A stretch of 37,946 nucleotides of DNA, from positions 1 through 37,946 of the forward strand of contig JADFNR010000016.1 of the NCBI GenBank assembly GCA_022563275.1, written 5' to 3'. Positions 1 through 7,714 of this stretch are shown here, piece by piece. The translations under genes and the position numbers were made by a program. Each line of letters begins with the position of its first letter. Position 1 is the first letter of the stretch. The notes under the pieces are model-generated. The model saw only the letters and a program-made list of their open reading frames with translations, had not been told where the DNA came from and ran no database searches. This DNA is from Chloroflexota bacterium (GTDB taxonomy: Bacteria; Chloroflexota; Dehalococcoidia; UBA3495).

Positions 1-90
1 ATTATGCCACAACAGGCGTTGTTTATCCCCGCATCCCGCCCCGGCGCGCGACCAATTCCCACGCATCGCCGATGGGTTGGCCGTGGCACC

Positions 91-810
91 CTAGCCCTCA
101 CGGGCCAGCGCCAAGCCCCAGACACTGACCGCTCCGGCCTCTTTCAGGGCGGCGGCGCAGGCCGAGAGGGTGCTTCCCGTGGTGGCGACATCGTCCACCA
201 ACAAGATGGACATGCCCCTAACTTCGGCCGACGACTCGAAGTTCCCGGCGACGTTGGCCCGGCGGTGTTCCCGGTTTCTGGCTTCTACTTGAGGCGGCGA
301 GTCATTGGCGCGTTTCAGAAGGTCATTGCGCACCGGCAACTCCAGCAGCTTTCCGGCCTCCCTGGCCAGAAGTTCCGACTGGTTGTAGCCCCGGCTCCGC
401 AGGCGGCGAGGGTGGAGAGGCACTGGGACCAATATTTCGCCAGGCAATTTGTGAGAATCCAGGTAGCTTGCCAACAGCCCACCCAGCACGGGCGCGGCTA
501 CCCGCCATCCCCGGTACTTCAGGCGGTGCACCGCTTCCCGCAGGGGCCCTTCGAAAAGGTACGGCGCCCGTATCCCGTCGGTCGATGGGGGATGTTCCAG
601 GCACCATTGGCACTGCCCGTGCACCCCCGGTTGGGCGCAGGTGTCGCAGAATGGTTGTTCCAGTTTTCGGAGGCCATCGATACACGGCGCGCATATGACC
701 TCCCCCTCACTGCCGCACCCGACACAATGGAGGGGAAACAACAGGTCGAGGGCCGAACGGGCCAGGCTCCGGAACGCAGTCTGGATCGACGGTTTGACTA
801 TCTTGGACAT
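91..810 (-). CDS. comF: ComF-family phosphoribosyltransferase-like protein
   Basis: A 239-residue protein of normal ComF length. The N-terminal third carries two CxxC pairs (CVGCG, CAPC, then CDTC and CQWC) that form the zinc-ribbon region typical of the family. The C-terminal part is a type I phosphoribosyltransferase fold with the PRPP-loop signature ILLVDDVATTGSTL near residues 202-215, plus the VPVPLHPRRLRSRGYNQSELLA segment split over the middle. ComF proteins act in natural DNA uptake or associated DNA handling in competent bacteria; in other bacteria the role is unclear. The gene starts 40 bases after the stop of the upstream sugar dehydrogenase on the same strand, so the two may be cotranscribed. 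No clear Shine-Dalgarno sequence precedes the ATG. Family call is firm; role in this organism is inferred. Confidence 0.9.
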   Translation of the reverse strand: MSKIVKPSIQTAFRSLARSALDLLFPLHCVGCGSEGEVICAPCIDGLRKLEQPFCDTCAQPGVHGQCQWCLEHPPSTDGIRAPYLFEGPLREAVHRLKYRGWRVAAPVLGGLLASYLDSHKLPGEILVPVPLHPRRLRSRGYNQSELLAREAGKLLELPVRNDLLKRANDSPPQVEARNREHRRANVAGNFESSAEVRGMSILLVDDVATTGSTLSACAAALKEAGAVSVWGLALAREG

Positions 811-850
811 TTATCTGTCGTCAGCGAGTTGTGCTCCAATAATGACGGAC

Positions 851-2107
851 CTACGAGCCCGCGTAGCGGATCCTCAAGATGCGGTCCGCTCCATGGTCGC
901 CGATCAGCAACGAGCCGTCTGGCGCCACGATGATCGGCAGCGGGTGCCTGAAACCGGTCGCGAAGTTCGACACCCGAGCGGCGTACCGCCCCTCAGTCTT
1001 GGTCAGCTCGATGCGGACCACGTTTTTCCCCGTGGAGCCGTCTCCGGCGCCCCAGAGGGTGATGAATATGTTGTTGGAGTACTCTTCGGGAAACTGACCG
1101 CCGGTGTAGAAGACCAGCCCGTCCGCGGAGGACCGCGACGGCAGGTCCACAACAGGGGGAATAGTACCCTCGCACCGGCGCCCACCGCCGTCGCCCCAGC
1201 AGTCGGGCCAGCCGTAGACGCCTCCCTCCACGATGAGGTTCAACTCCTCCGGCACCGCATAGCCCTGGTCGTCGCGGCCGTTGTCCGCGGCCCAAAGCGT
1301 GCCGTCGGCCGGGTGGAACGCCAGTTGATAGACGTTTCGTAGCCCCCGCGCGTAGACTTCGGGGTTCGACCCGTCCAGATTGAACCGCATGACCGACGCG
1401 TTGCGCACGTCCTCCTGGCCGCAAGCGTCGCAGGTGGAGCCGATGGGAACGTAGAGTTTGCCGTCCGGGCCGATGGCCGGTCCGTTGTTCTGATGAAATC
1501 CTTGCACCGGGAGGTCACCGATGATGGTGCGGGAGGTTTCAGGGTCTCCGTCCCCGTCATCGTCGGTGAGTCGTGTGATCTCGCCTCTACTTGATATATA
1601 TAGCGCACCATCGAAGAAGGCCAGGCCCAAGGGAACCTCTATACCGCTGGCAATAGTCAAAACGTCGGTGGGCGGCTCACCGTTGACTGCGTCATTCACG
1701 CGTAGGATATCCCCACCCTCAGTGGCGATGTACAACCTGCCCTGGCCGTCAAAAGCGAAGGCGGTGGGAAAGCGAATATCTTCGAGCCAGACCCCGCCCA
1801 CGAACCCGTCAGGCAAGTTCAGACCTGCTCCCGCCGGGTGAAGGAGCATATCGGGTAAGGGAGTCGGTCGTGGCACAGGCGTTGGCGTTGGCGTGGCAGT
1901 GTGCCTAGGCGTGGGTGTTGGCGTGTTTGTGGGCGAAGGTGTGTCCGAGGGGAGCGGTGTCGGGACGGGCTGTGCCGTTCGTGTGGGTATCACTGGTATG
2001 GTTTGGGCTGGTGTTTCGGGAAGTAAGGTCGCGCCTTGTCCTCCGCAGGCGGTTCCAATGGCCATCAATGCAACGAGGACTCCCCAAACAGCTTGAGCCT
2101 TCTTCAT
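851..2107 (-). CDS. Secreted PQQ-type sugar dehydrogenase (glucose/sorbosone dehydrogenase family lipoprotein)
   Basis: About 418 residues from the chosen ATG. The N-terminus (MKKAQAVWGVLVALMAIGTAC) is a lipoprotein-type signal peptide with the acceptor Cys near residue 21. A Thr/Pro-rich linker (repeated TPTPTP) follows, then a six-bladed beta-propeller of the glucose/sorbosone dehydrogenase (GSDH) family. Supporting stretches include GLAFFDGALYISSRGEI, a Cys-bearing GSTCDACGQED loop, GLRNVYQLAFHP and the terminal LLIGDHGADRILRI. Family members oxidise sugars or related alcohols with PQQ outside the cytoplasm. The frame extends upstream to 2227 without a signal peptide; an intermediate ATG at 2128 is also possible, and I chose 2107 because the signal sequence begins there. 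Substrate cannot be told from sequence. Probably cotranscribed with comF downstream. Confidence 0.85.
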   Translation of the reverse strand: MKKAQAVWGVLVALMAIGTACGGQGATLLPETPAQTIPVIPTRTAQPVPTPLPSDTPSPTNTPTPTPRHTATPTPTPVPRPTPLPDMLLHPAGAGLNLPDGFVGGVWLEDIRFPTAFAFDGQGRLYIATEGGDILRVNDAVNGEPPTDVLTIASGIEVPLGLAFFDGALYISSRGEITRLTDDDGDGDPETSRTIIGDLPVQGFHQNNGPAIGPDGKLYVPIGSTCDACGQEDVRNASVMRFNLDGSNPEVYARGLRNVYQLAFHPADGTLWAADNGRDDQGYAVPEELNLIVEGGVYGWPDCWGDGGGRRCEGTIPPVVDLPSRSSADGLVFYTGGQFPEEYSNNIFITLWGAGDGSTGKNVVRIELTKTEGRYAARVSNFATGFRHPLPIIVAPDGSLLIGDHGADRILRIRYAGS

Positions 2108-2252
2108 GCCGTCTCGCTTGAAAACCATCTTGCCTGACGAGATAAGTCTACCAGTCGGGGTGTTTTGGCCTGCCTGGTCTTCTGGCATAATAGCCCCGCT
2201 GGGGAGCCAAGGCCAGGTTCCGATCATTTTGCGATGCTATGCGGAGGGGCCA

Positions 2253-2585
2253 ATGGGAATGTACCGAGTTTTCGCTGGGAACGACGGTGAAAGCCATATC
2301 GAGGAGCTGCGATTGGCGGACCACCCAGAATTGGGGGTGATGACCAATATCAGCGAGGTCAAGGTCCAAGAGTTTGACGGTACCAGAGACATGCCGTTAC
2401 ACCCACTTCCGGAACGGCGGCTGATCATCCATCTTTCCGGCGAGGTCGAGATCACCACCAGTGACGGCTCCAAGCAGGTCTTCCGGGCCGGCGACATTCG
2501 GCTCATGGAAGACGTAACCGGCCGCGGTCACGCCCACGTTGACCTCAGCCCTTCGGAGGCTGTCTACATCATCCTGAAGGACTAG
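2253..2585 (+). CDS. Small single-domain cupin-like protein
   Basis: A 111-residue protein beginning MGMYRVFAGNDGESHIEEL. The start at 2253 has a strong GGAGG five bases upstream; the open frame continues back to 2106 but that part would overlap the divergent dehydrogenase start and looks non-coding. Conserved-looking pieces are the beta strands around MPLHPLPERRLIIHLSGEVEI and the RAGDIRLMEDVTGRGHAHVDL turn, a cupin layout in which a His and acidic residues could bind a metal. Such small cupins are usually of unknown substrate. It is followed 40 bases later by a RidA-family gene on the same strand, suggesting a two-gene unit. Confidence 0.7.
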   Translation: MGMYRVFAGNDGESHIEELRLADHPELGVMTNISEVKVQEFDGTRDMPLHPLPERRLIIHLSGEVEITTSDGSKQVFRAGDIRLMEDVTGRGHAHVDLSPSEAVYIILKD

Positions 2586-2625
2586 GCAAACTAAATTTTA
2601 AAAAGCAGAACCGAAGGAGACAGCG

Positions 2626-3012
2626 ATGACGATCGAAAGAAGCAACCCATCCGCACTTGCTAACCCGCCGGGATACAGCCATGTCGTCAAGGACGGAACA
2701 ACTATCTATGTGGCCGGCCAGTTAGCCAGAAATAGCGCCGGCGAAAACGTGGGAGTGGGAGATTTCAGCGCTCAAGCCGAGCAGGCTTTTAAGAATGTGC
2801 AGGCGGCCCTGGAGTCCGTGGGCAGCGACATGAATCACATCATGAAGATGAATGTGTTCATGACCCACCGGGAAGATATACCGGAGTACCGTATCGTCAA
2901 GGCCAGATTCGTTCCGGATGGCGATCTGCCGGTGAGCACCCTGATACTTTGCTCAGGATTGGCCGACCCCGTTTTTCGTATCGAGGTCGAAGTTATCGCG
3001 ACTATGCCTTGA
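2626..3012 (+). CDS. RidA/YjgF/UK114-family protein
   Basis: A 128-residue protein, the normal length for the family. It opens with SNPSALANPPGYSHVVKDG, continues with IYVAGQLARNSAGE and a C-terminal RIEVEVIATMP strand, all characteristic of the RidA fold. The Arg that contacts imine or keto-acid substrates in active deaminases would correspond to the residue in the FRIEVE segment. RidA proteins hydrolyse reactive enamine/imine intermediates, or act as other small-molecule deaminases in subfamilies. A good ribosome site (GAAGGAGA) precedes the ATG. The small cupin gene lies just upstream, and the two tandem small-RNA units lie downstream. Confidence 0.9.
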   Translation: MTIERSNPSALANPPGYSHVVKDGTTIYVAGQLARNSAGENVGVGDFSAQAEQAFKNVQAALESVGSDMNHIMKMNVFMTHREDIPEYRIVKARFVPDGDLPVSTLILCSGLADPVFRIEVEVIATMP

Positions 3013-3066
3013 TCCAGGCGGGAATTCTTTCAACAATGCCCCGCCCAGCGGGCGGATCTAGTTGGC

Positions 3067-3096
3067 TTGACCGTGACTGAGGAGCCTGCCTAACAT
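3067..3096 (+). promoter_or_regulatory. Sigma-70-type promoter of first small transcript
   Basis: TTGACC at 3067-3072, an 18-base spacer, then TAACAT at 3091-3096. The same arrangement (TTGACC, 17 bases, TAACATAAC, then GTAG) recurs at 3220-3248, which strengthens both. Predicted start of transcription is near 3103. Confidence 0.55.
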
Positions 3097-3102
3097 AACT
3101 GT

Positions 3103-3176
3103 AGTAGGGTTGGATGTTCGACCCTCCTATCTCCCCTTTGCTCCACCCTGACGATGGTTCCGGGTGGAGCAATTTT
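3103..3176 (+). ncRNA. Candidate small RNA 1 of a tandem pair
   Basis: A predicted transcript of about 74 nt between a recognisable promoter and an intrinsic terminator, with no open reading frame of note. It can form a 5' hairpin (AGGGT paired with ACCCT around a ten-base loop, 3107-3126). A pyrimidine-rich stretch follows (CCTCCTATCTCCCCTTT, about 3123-3139) that is complementary in part to Shine-Dalgarno sequences. It ends in the terminator stem. That layout is common in trans-acting small RNAs, but no family is recognised and expression is inferred only from the sequence signals. Confidence 0.5.
3140..3176 (+). terminator. Rho-independent terminator after small RNA 1
   Basis: Perfect 9-bp stem GCTCCACCC (3140-3148) with GGGTGGAGC (3162-3170), a 13-base loop, then AATTTTTT. 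The T-run is on the plus strand, so it ends plus-strand transcription from ridA and/or the first small transcript. Confidence 0.8.
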
Positions 3177-3219
3177 TTGCCCCGGTCCGCCAATCATCCG
3201 GGTCTGTAACGGCAGGAAC

Positions 3220-3248
3220 TTGACCGGAAGGAGATTGTTGCTTAACAT
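3220..3248 (+). promoter_or_regulatory. Sigma-70-type promoter of second small transcript
   Basis: TTGACC at 3220-3225, a 17-base spacer, then TAACAT at 3243-3248, followed by AAC and GTAG just as at the first promoter. Predicted transcription start is near 3255. Confidence 0.55.
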
Positions 3249-3254
3249 AACAAG

Positions 3255-3317
3255 TAGACATAACGTCTCCCTTCTCCAGCGCGCCGCCCGGTTGATCCTA
3301 CCGGGCGGCGTTTTTTT
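3255..3317 (+). ncRNA. Candidate small RNA 2 of a tandem pair
   Basis: A predicted transcript of about 63 nt between the second promoter and the strong terminator at 3282-3317. It has a short 5' hairpin (AGAC/GTCT), an unpaired pyrimidine stretch (GTCTCCCTTCTCC, about 3265-3277) and the terminator stem. It shares promoter, start region and overall plan with small RNA 1, 150 bases upstream, but the bodies differ. No known family is recognised. Confidence 0.5.
3282..3317 (+). terminator. Strong rho-independent terminator after small RNA 2
   Basis: Perfect 11-bp stem CGCCGCCCGGT (3282-3292) with ACCGGGCGGCG (3300-3310), a 7-base loop and seven T residues at 3311-3317. The T-run is on the plus strand only. 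Its end abuts the stop codon of the convergent Nudix gene. Confidence 0.9.
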
Positions 3318-3817
3318 CAGCCCCCTTTGCCGGCGCCGTCCAGCCACCTGGCCAGCACCTCACGGTCCCTGGGAAAGGCCAGCTCCGGAAGATCGTCAAC
3401 ATCGAAAAACCCGACTTCCAAGGCCTCCGGCCCCGCCTCCAGCGTTCCTCCCGTTTCCTGGGCCGCGTACACCGCCACCATCACGGGGTCGCCAGGTTCG
3501 GAAAACAGTCCGATCAATTGGCCCGGTTCAACCTTTAGCCCCGTCTCTTCATAGACCTCTCTGGCCGCCGCCCGTTCCACCACTTCTCCCCGGTCCACGT
3601 AGCCACCCGGGAGTCCCCAGAGCCCATACCCAAGTTCAGTGGCCCGGCGGATCATTAGCACCTTGCCCTCACGTGGCACGATGCATATGACCGCCACCTT
3701 GGGGTCGTAGAAGATTATGCGGCCACACTCCGGGCATACGGGCCGCTCGTGACCGAAGACCTCTTTGGTCTCCAAGACGGCGGCGCAGGACGGACAGAAT
3801 TTATCGTCTTGGGTCAA
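3317..3817 (-). CDS. Nudix hydrolase with N-terminal zinc ribbon
   Basis: A 166-residue protein. Residues 8-34 form a zinc ribbon with paired CPSC and CPEC motifs, as in the NUDIX/NADH-pyrophosphatase-like subgroup. The Nudix box begins at GGYVDRGEVVERAAAREVYE and ends ETGL, with the REVYEE glutamates that bind the divalent metal. Nudix enzymes hydrolyse nucleoside diphosphates linked to another group; the substrate here cannot be assigned. The reading starts at a TTG at 3817 (TTG ACC CAA), with a purine-rich stretch (GAGAGTGGA) upstream; no ATG lies before the zinc ribbon. A possible promoter on the minus strand is TTGATG, 16 bases, TATTAT, in the 3872-3900 region. Confidence 0.88.
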   Translation of the reverse strand: MTQDDKFCPSCAAVLETKEVFGHERPVCPECGRIIFYDPKVAVICIVPREGKVLMIRRATELGYGLWGLPGGYVDRGEVVERAAAREVYEETGLKVEPGQLIGLFSEPGDPVMVAVYAAQETGGTLEAGPEALEVGFFDVDDLPELAFPRDREVLARWLDGAGKGG

Positions 3818-3869
3818 GAATCCACTCTCTTATGGTGCGGTCACTGGTTAATACGGGAGTGCCGCTGAT

Positions 3870-3899
3870 TATAATATGCCCTGGCCCGGTTACATCAAC
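3870..3899 (-). promoter_or_regulatory. Possible promoter of the Nudix gene
   Basis: On the minus strand a TTGATG is followed after 16 bases by TATTAT, and the overlapping TATAAT is also present. The spot sits about 50 bases upstream of the Nudix start. The AT-rich core reads as TATAAT on both strands, so it might also serve the plus-strand membrane-protein gene, though no good -35 element is seen in that direction. Confidence 0.35.
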
Positions 3900-3977
3900 G
3901 CTCTTGCCGAAGCCTTAATTTTACGGAAAATCCGGCCGGGAGCCGGGGAGTAGAGTCACATTATTCTACGGTTCTGG

Positions 3978-4550
3978 TTGATTTTCAGGCGTTCCGTGAC
4001 GCCCAGGTCTTACGGGGTTGGTTTTCTGACGTCGTCGGTAGTGGCGGTGTTGATCGTCATCGCCATCGTGATTCTGGGTGAATACACCAAGACGAGAGGA
4101 CGGTTCCTGATCACGGCCCTGATCGTCGAGGGATATTTCTTCTGCAGTTTGGGACCGCTGTGGGTGGCCGAGCGGCGGCCCGATTCGCTGGTGCCGCGGG
4201 TTGGCTTGGCGGCGGCTGTGGCCTCCCTGCTCCTGCTCCTGACCGGGATCTGGGGCACTCCAAACTCCGACGCGTTCTGGAAGAGCACGGCGATCGTTAC
4301 AATCTTGGCGCTGGTCCTGGCCTATCTAGCCGTGGTGGATGTCCAACGGGGTAGATTAACACGCAGCTTCCCGGTGAAGGCCGTCACGGTGGCGGCTATA
4401 ATGGCTTGCTTCGGGATAGCGGCTGGGATCAATTGGCCGCCCTACTGGTGGGTCTTCACCCTGGCGGTATTGGTCTGGGTTGGGGCCCTGGCGGTCCCGC
4501 CGTTGGGCTATCTGGGAATGCGGATGGTGCGGCGGTTTCAGGGCCGCTGA
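3978..4550 (+). CDS. Hypothetical integral membrane protein (about six TM segments)
   Basis: Up to 190 residues, dominated by hydrophobic helices: around residues 15-34, 45-63, 73-90, 102-120, 132-147 and 153-173, ending in a basic RMVRRFQGR tail. I recognise no family motif. The start is uncertain: the TTG at 3978 has no ribosome site, a GTG at 3996 has an AGG six bases upstream, and the frame is open back to 3954. Its 3' end overlaps the convergent ribokinase gene by 13 bases. Function unknown; the helix pattern and sustained frame argue that it is real. Confidence 0.65.
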   Translation: MIFRRSVTPRSYGVGFLTSSVVAVLIVIAIVILGEYTKTRGRFLITALIVEGYFFCSLGPLWVAERRPDSLVPRVGLAAAVASLLLLLTGIWGTPNSDAFWKSTAIVTILALVLAYLAVVDVQRGRLTRSFPVKAVTVAAIMACFGIAAGINWPPYWWVFTLAVLVWVGALAVPPLGYLGMRMVRRFQGR

Positions 4551-5473
4551 CTTCGCACCAGGTCTTCGACCAGGCCGCGCTGGGGCATGGAATCCTGGGC
4601 GCCCGTCCGGGTCACGGCCAGGGCCCCGGCGGCGGAGGCGATGGTTACCGCTTCTTCCAGCTCTTTGCCCTCGGCCAACGAGACCGCCAGCGCGCCGTTG
4701 AAGGCGTCTCCGGCCGCAACCGAGTCCACCGCAACCACGTCGAAGGGCGGCGCCAAACCCCGGCTGTCCCGGTTGGCGAAGTACGCGCCCTGGGCCCCCA
4801 GTTTGACCACCACCGTGGCCACGCCCCGTTCAATAAGGGCTGACGCCGCCTTGGCTGCCGATTCAGCCCCGGTCACGGGAAAATCCACCAACGCCTGGGC
4901 TTCGGTCTCGTTGGGGGTGATCACGTCGCAAAGACTCAACAGTTCGGCAGGCACCGGCCTGACCGGTCCGGGGTCCAGCATGACGGCGACGCCCTGCGCT
5001 CTGGCGTCCCGCGCGGCCTCCAACGACAGCTCCAGCGAGACCTCAAGTTGCAGCAACAGGAAGGATGCGCCCGGCAGCCCGCGCTTCACCGCCGCCGCTT
5101 CGGCCGGACCGCAAGTGTTGTTGGCCCCCAGTATCTGGGTGATCCTGTTTTGCGCCGTCTCGTCGATGCCGATCACGGCTATCCCCGAACTTTCGTCCGG
5201 GTTGACGGTGATGCTCGAGATGTCTACTCCCGCCGCTGACAGACCGTCCAGCAACTGTGGGCCGAATATATCCCCGCCGACCCGCCCCACCATGGCCGAC
5301 CTGGCCCCCATGCGGGCGGCGGCCACGGCCTGGTTGGCGCCCTTGCCCCCAGCGTAGGTGAGGAAGCTGCTGCCAACCACCGTCTCGCCGGGCTGCGGAA
5401 ACCGGGCCGAAAAGGTCACCAGGTCCATGTTGATCCCGCCCAGGACGATGATTTTCGGTGGTTGTTGGGTCAT
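4538..5473 (-). CDS. rbsK: PfkB-family sugar kinase, ribokinase type
   Basis: A 311-residue protein of normal ribokinase length. The N-terminal PfkB signature covers the YAGGKGANQAVAAARMGA region (about residues 41-58), with GGINMDLV near residue 12 providing the sugar-contacting Asn-Met-Asp. The C-terminal signature DSVAAGDAFNGALA (about residues 252-265) supplies the catalytic base Asp and anion hole. ITPNETEA is the conserved ATP-side segment. It would phosphorylate ribose or a related sugar with ATP. No transporter or sugar operon is adjacent, so the substrate is not fixed by context; other PfkB sugars or nucleosides remain possible. Confidence 0.85.
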   Translation of the reverse strand: MTQQPPKIIVLGGINMDLVTFSARFPQPGETVVGSSFLTYAGGKGANQAVAAARMGARSAMVGRVGGDIFGPQLLDGLSAAGVDISSITVNPDESSGIAVIGIDETAQNRITQILGANNTCGPAEAAAVKRGLPGASFLLLQLEVSLELSLEAARDARAQGVAVMLDPGPVRPVPAELLSLCDVITPNETEAQALVDFPVTGAESAAKAASALIERGVATVVVKLGAQGAYFANRDSRGLAPPFDVVAVDSVAAGDAFNGALAVSLAEGKELEEAVTIASAAGALAVTRTGAQDSMPQRGLVEDLVRSQRP

Positions 5474-5602
5474 TTCGCGTCCACGCTAGCACCAGCCGCT
5501 CAGGGGGTCAACGAGGGGCTAGGCTCAGCCCATGCTATAATCGCCCCGGCGCGTTGGGACGCCTGAATACCCGAGGAAAACAGATACTCCAGGAGAAACA
5601 AT

Positions 5603-6793
5603 ATGGCTGCGGCGTTGGATAATATCAAAGTCGTCGACCTGACCCGCACACTGGCCGGACCCTTCTGCACCATGTTGATGGGAGACATGGGCGCCGAGGT
5701 GATCAAGATTGAAGAACCCACGGCTGGCGACGAGACGCGCAATTGGACCCCCTTCGTGAACGGTGAGAGCACCCAGTTTCTCACCTTCAACCGCAACAAG
5801 CGCAGCCTAGCGGTCAACCTGAAAGAGCCCGAGGGCCTCAAGATCGTTAAGGACCTGGCGGCTGACGCTGACGTGATGATCGAGAGCTTTAGGGCCGGGA
5901 CCCTCGACCGGTTGGGCCTGGGCTACGACGAGATCAAGAAGATCAATCCGGGGGTTGTCTACTGCTCGATCTCCGGATATGGCCGGACCGGCCCCATGGC
6001 CGACATGCCTGGGTACGACCTGCTGATCCAGGCCTACAGCGGCCTGATGAGCCTGACCGGCGACCCCGACGGCATGCCCCTGCGGATAGGATTCTCCCTG
6101 GTGGACCTGTTTACGGGGATGATGGCCTACGGCACCATCTTGACCGCCCTCCGGCAACGGGACCAGACCGGCAAGGGGCAGTGGGTGGAATCAGCCCTGC
6201 TGGACGGCCAGGTGGCCGCCTTGAGCTACCACGCCACCGGTTTCATGGGCACGGGAGTTGAACCCACGCGGATGGGTTCGGGCCACCCCAGCCTGGTCCC
6301 CTACCAGAGTTTTTCATCCTCCAGTGGTCAGTTCATTGTCGGCTGCGCCAACCAGGGACTGTGGGAGCGCATGTGCCGCGCCATCGGCCAGGACGCCATG
6401 TTGGAAGACCCTCGATACACAACTAACACCGACCGCGTGGAGCATCGGGCCGAGTGTGTGGGAGAGCTGAAAGCGGTATTCGCCCGGAACACCACCGACC
6501 ACTGGGTTGGGTTGATCGTCGAGGCCGGAGTGCCCTGCGGCCCCATCAACACGGTTTCAGAGGTGGTCTCCAACCCCCAGGTGCTAGCCCGGAATATGAT
6601 TGCGGAAGTGGACCATCCCAACGTACCCAACCTGAAATTTCCCGCCTCTCCGTTGAAGCTGACCGATTCCCCGGCCACCATACGCCGGGTCCCCCCGCTG
6701 CTGGGCCAGCACAACGAGGAGATCCTGGCCGAGGCGGGCTATTCACCGGAAAAGATCGCCGATATGAAAGAGCGCGGGGTTATTAGCAGCTAG
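5603..6793 (+). CDS. CaiB/BaiF-family CoA-transferase (class III)
   Basis: A 396-residue protein, typical for the class III CoA-transferases. The start region VVDLTRTLAGPFCTMLMGDMGA, then EVIKIEEPTAGDETRNW, is the family hallmark. RNKRSLAVNLKEPEG, the catalytic Asp in the MADMPGYDLLIQA stretch, and PVxGCP-like AGVPCGPINTVSEV near the C-terminus also match. It moves CoA between carboxylic acids. The ATG has AGGAG seven bases upstream. It stands alone between ribokinase and a nuclease gene, so acceptor and donor acids are unknown. SAR202-like Chloroflexota carry many paralogues of this family. Confidence 0.9.
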   Translation: MAAALDNIKVVDLTRTLAGPFCTMLMGDMGAEVIKIEEPTAGDETRNWTPFVNGESTQFLTFNRNKRSLAVNLKEPEGLKIVKDLAADADVMIESFRAGTLDRLGLGYDEIKKINPGVVYCSISGYGRTGPMADMPGYDLLIQAYSGLMSLTGDPDGMPLRIGFSLVDLFTGMMAYGTILTALRQRDQTGKGQWVESALLDGQVAALSYHATGFMGTGVEPTRMGSGHPSLVPYQSFSSSSGQFIVGCANQGLWERMCRAIGQDAMLEDPRYTTNTDRVEHRAECVGELKAVFARNTTDHWVGLIVEAGVPCGPINTVSEVVSNPQVLARNMIAEVDHPNVPNLKFPASPLKLTDSPATIRRVPPLLGQHNEEILAEAGYSPEKIADMKERGVISS

Positions 6794-6945
6794 GAGCGGC
6801 CTCGGACCACGGATCAGGGGCGAGCGGATTCCACCATGGGTATGACCTTTGCGGCCCTTCGAACTCATATTTCCGGATTTTGAAACAGCCTCAAGATTAC
6901 GGCCTTGTGTACGATCGCCAAGGCCCATTATCCTTAGCTAAGAAT

Positions 6946-7665
6946 ATGCTTTCACACAAGCTGCGCCTGATACATACCTCGGATATCCATCTGGGCGATG
7001 CCACCGGCCATCCTGAATCGACCAGCGCGCTGACCGCCGTGGTGGACGCAGTGTCTCATAACGGCGCCGATATGCTGCTCCTGGTGGGGGATGTGTTCGA
7101 CAACGAGAGGGTCTCCGACGAGATACTGGAGTGGTTTCTGGGTGAGATTGGCCGGTTGCAGACGCCGGCGGTGCTCCTGCCTGGGAACCACGACCTGATC
7201 CATGAAAGTTCGGTATACCGCCGTGATCCCTTCAAAAGCGCGCCGGACAACCTTTTTATCTTTAGGGGCGCCCAGGGCGAGTTGCTTTCGTTTCCAGGCA
7301 TGGGCATCGATCTCTGGGGGCGGGCCATGCCCATGCATACCCCGGATTTCAAGCCTTTGGAGGGGATGCCGTCGCCGGTCGAAGATAATTGGCTGGTGGC
7401 CTTGGCCCACGGGCATTTTCATTACGAAGAGGACCGGGATCAGCGGTCTTCCCCCATCTACCCGCAGGAAGTAGCGGACGCCGGCTGTCACTACCTGGCC
7501 TTGGGCCATTGGGACCGTCATGTAGACGTCTCCCAGGGCAACGTGACGGCCGTCTATTCGGGGTGCCCCCTCGGCCCCATCGGAAGCCCCGGCGCCGGGG
7601 AGGTAACGGTGGTTGACCTTGACCCGCAGACTGGGGTCTCCTTCCGTCAGGTGGCGATCAACTAG
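6946..7665 (+). CDS. SbcD-like metallophosphoesterase (DNA-repair exonuclease family)
   Basis: A 239-residue calcineurin-like phosphoesterase. Metal-binding motifs run in order: HTSDIHLGD near the start, GDVFDN, PGNHDL, then ALAHGHFHYEED and LGHWDRHVD. This is the catalytic core of SbcD/Mre11 nucleases without the long C-terminal capping domain of E. coli SbcD (about 400 residues). I chose the ATG at 6946 because the SbcD core starts there; the frame is open from a TTG at 6880, and no strong ribosome site helps. A natural partner, an SbcC-like ATPase, is encoded at 18014-20599 on the other strand. The last 83 bases are duplicated near 12107-12189. Confidence 0.8.
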   Translation: MLSHKLRLIHTSDIHLGDATGHPESTSALTAVVDAVSHNGADMLLLVGDVFDNERVSDEILEWFLGEIGRLQTPAVLLPGNHDLIHESSVYRRDPFKSAPDNLFIFRGAQGELLSFPGMGIDLWGRAMPMHTPDFKPLEGMPSPVEDNWLVALAHGHFHYEEDRDQRSSPIYPQEVADAGCHYLALGHWDRHVDVSQGNVTAVYSGCPLGPIGSPGAGEVTVVDLDPQTGVSFRQVAIN

Positions 7666-7686
7666 GCTCTGACTATCACTTGAACT

Positions 7687-7704
7687 AAAACACGCCTAGG
7701 CATG
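7687..7704 (-). terminator. Weak intrinsic terminator downstream of the LuxR-type regulator
   Basis: On the minus strand CATGCC/GGCGTG can pair around a short TA centre and is followed by TTTT. The stem is short and contains a G-T pair, so this is tentative. Confidence 0.35.
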
Positions 7705-7714
7705 AAAGGAGAGG

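Noticed and set aside
4..933. A 309-residue plus-strand frame over comF
   Set aside because: Antisense shadow of comF and the end of the sugar dehydrogenase, with low-complexity composition.
3043..3057. CCGCCCAGCGGGCGG hairpin after ridA as a terminator
   Set aside because: No T-run follows; the real terminator is at 3140-3176.
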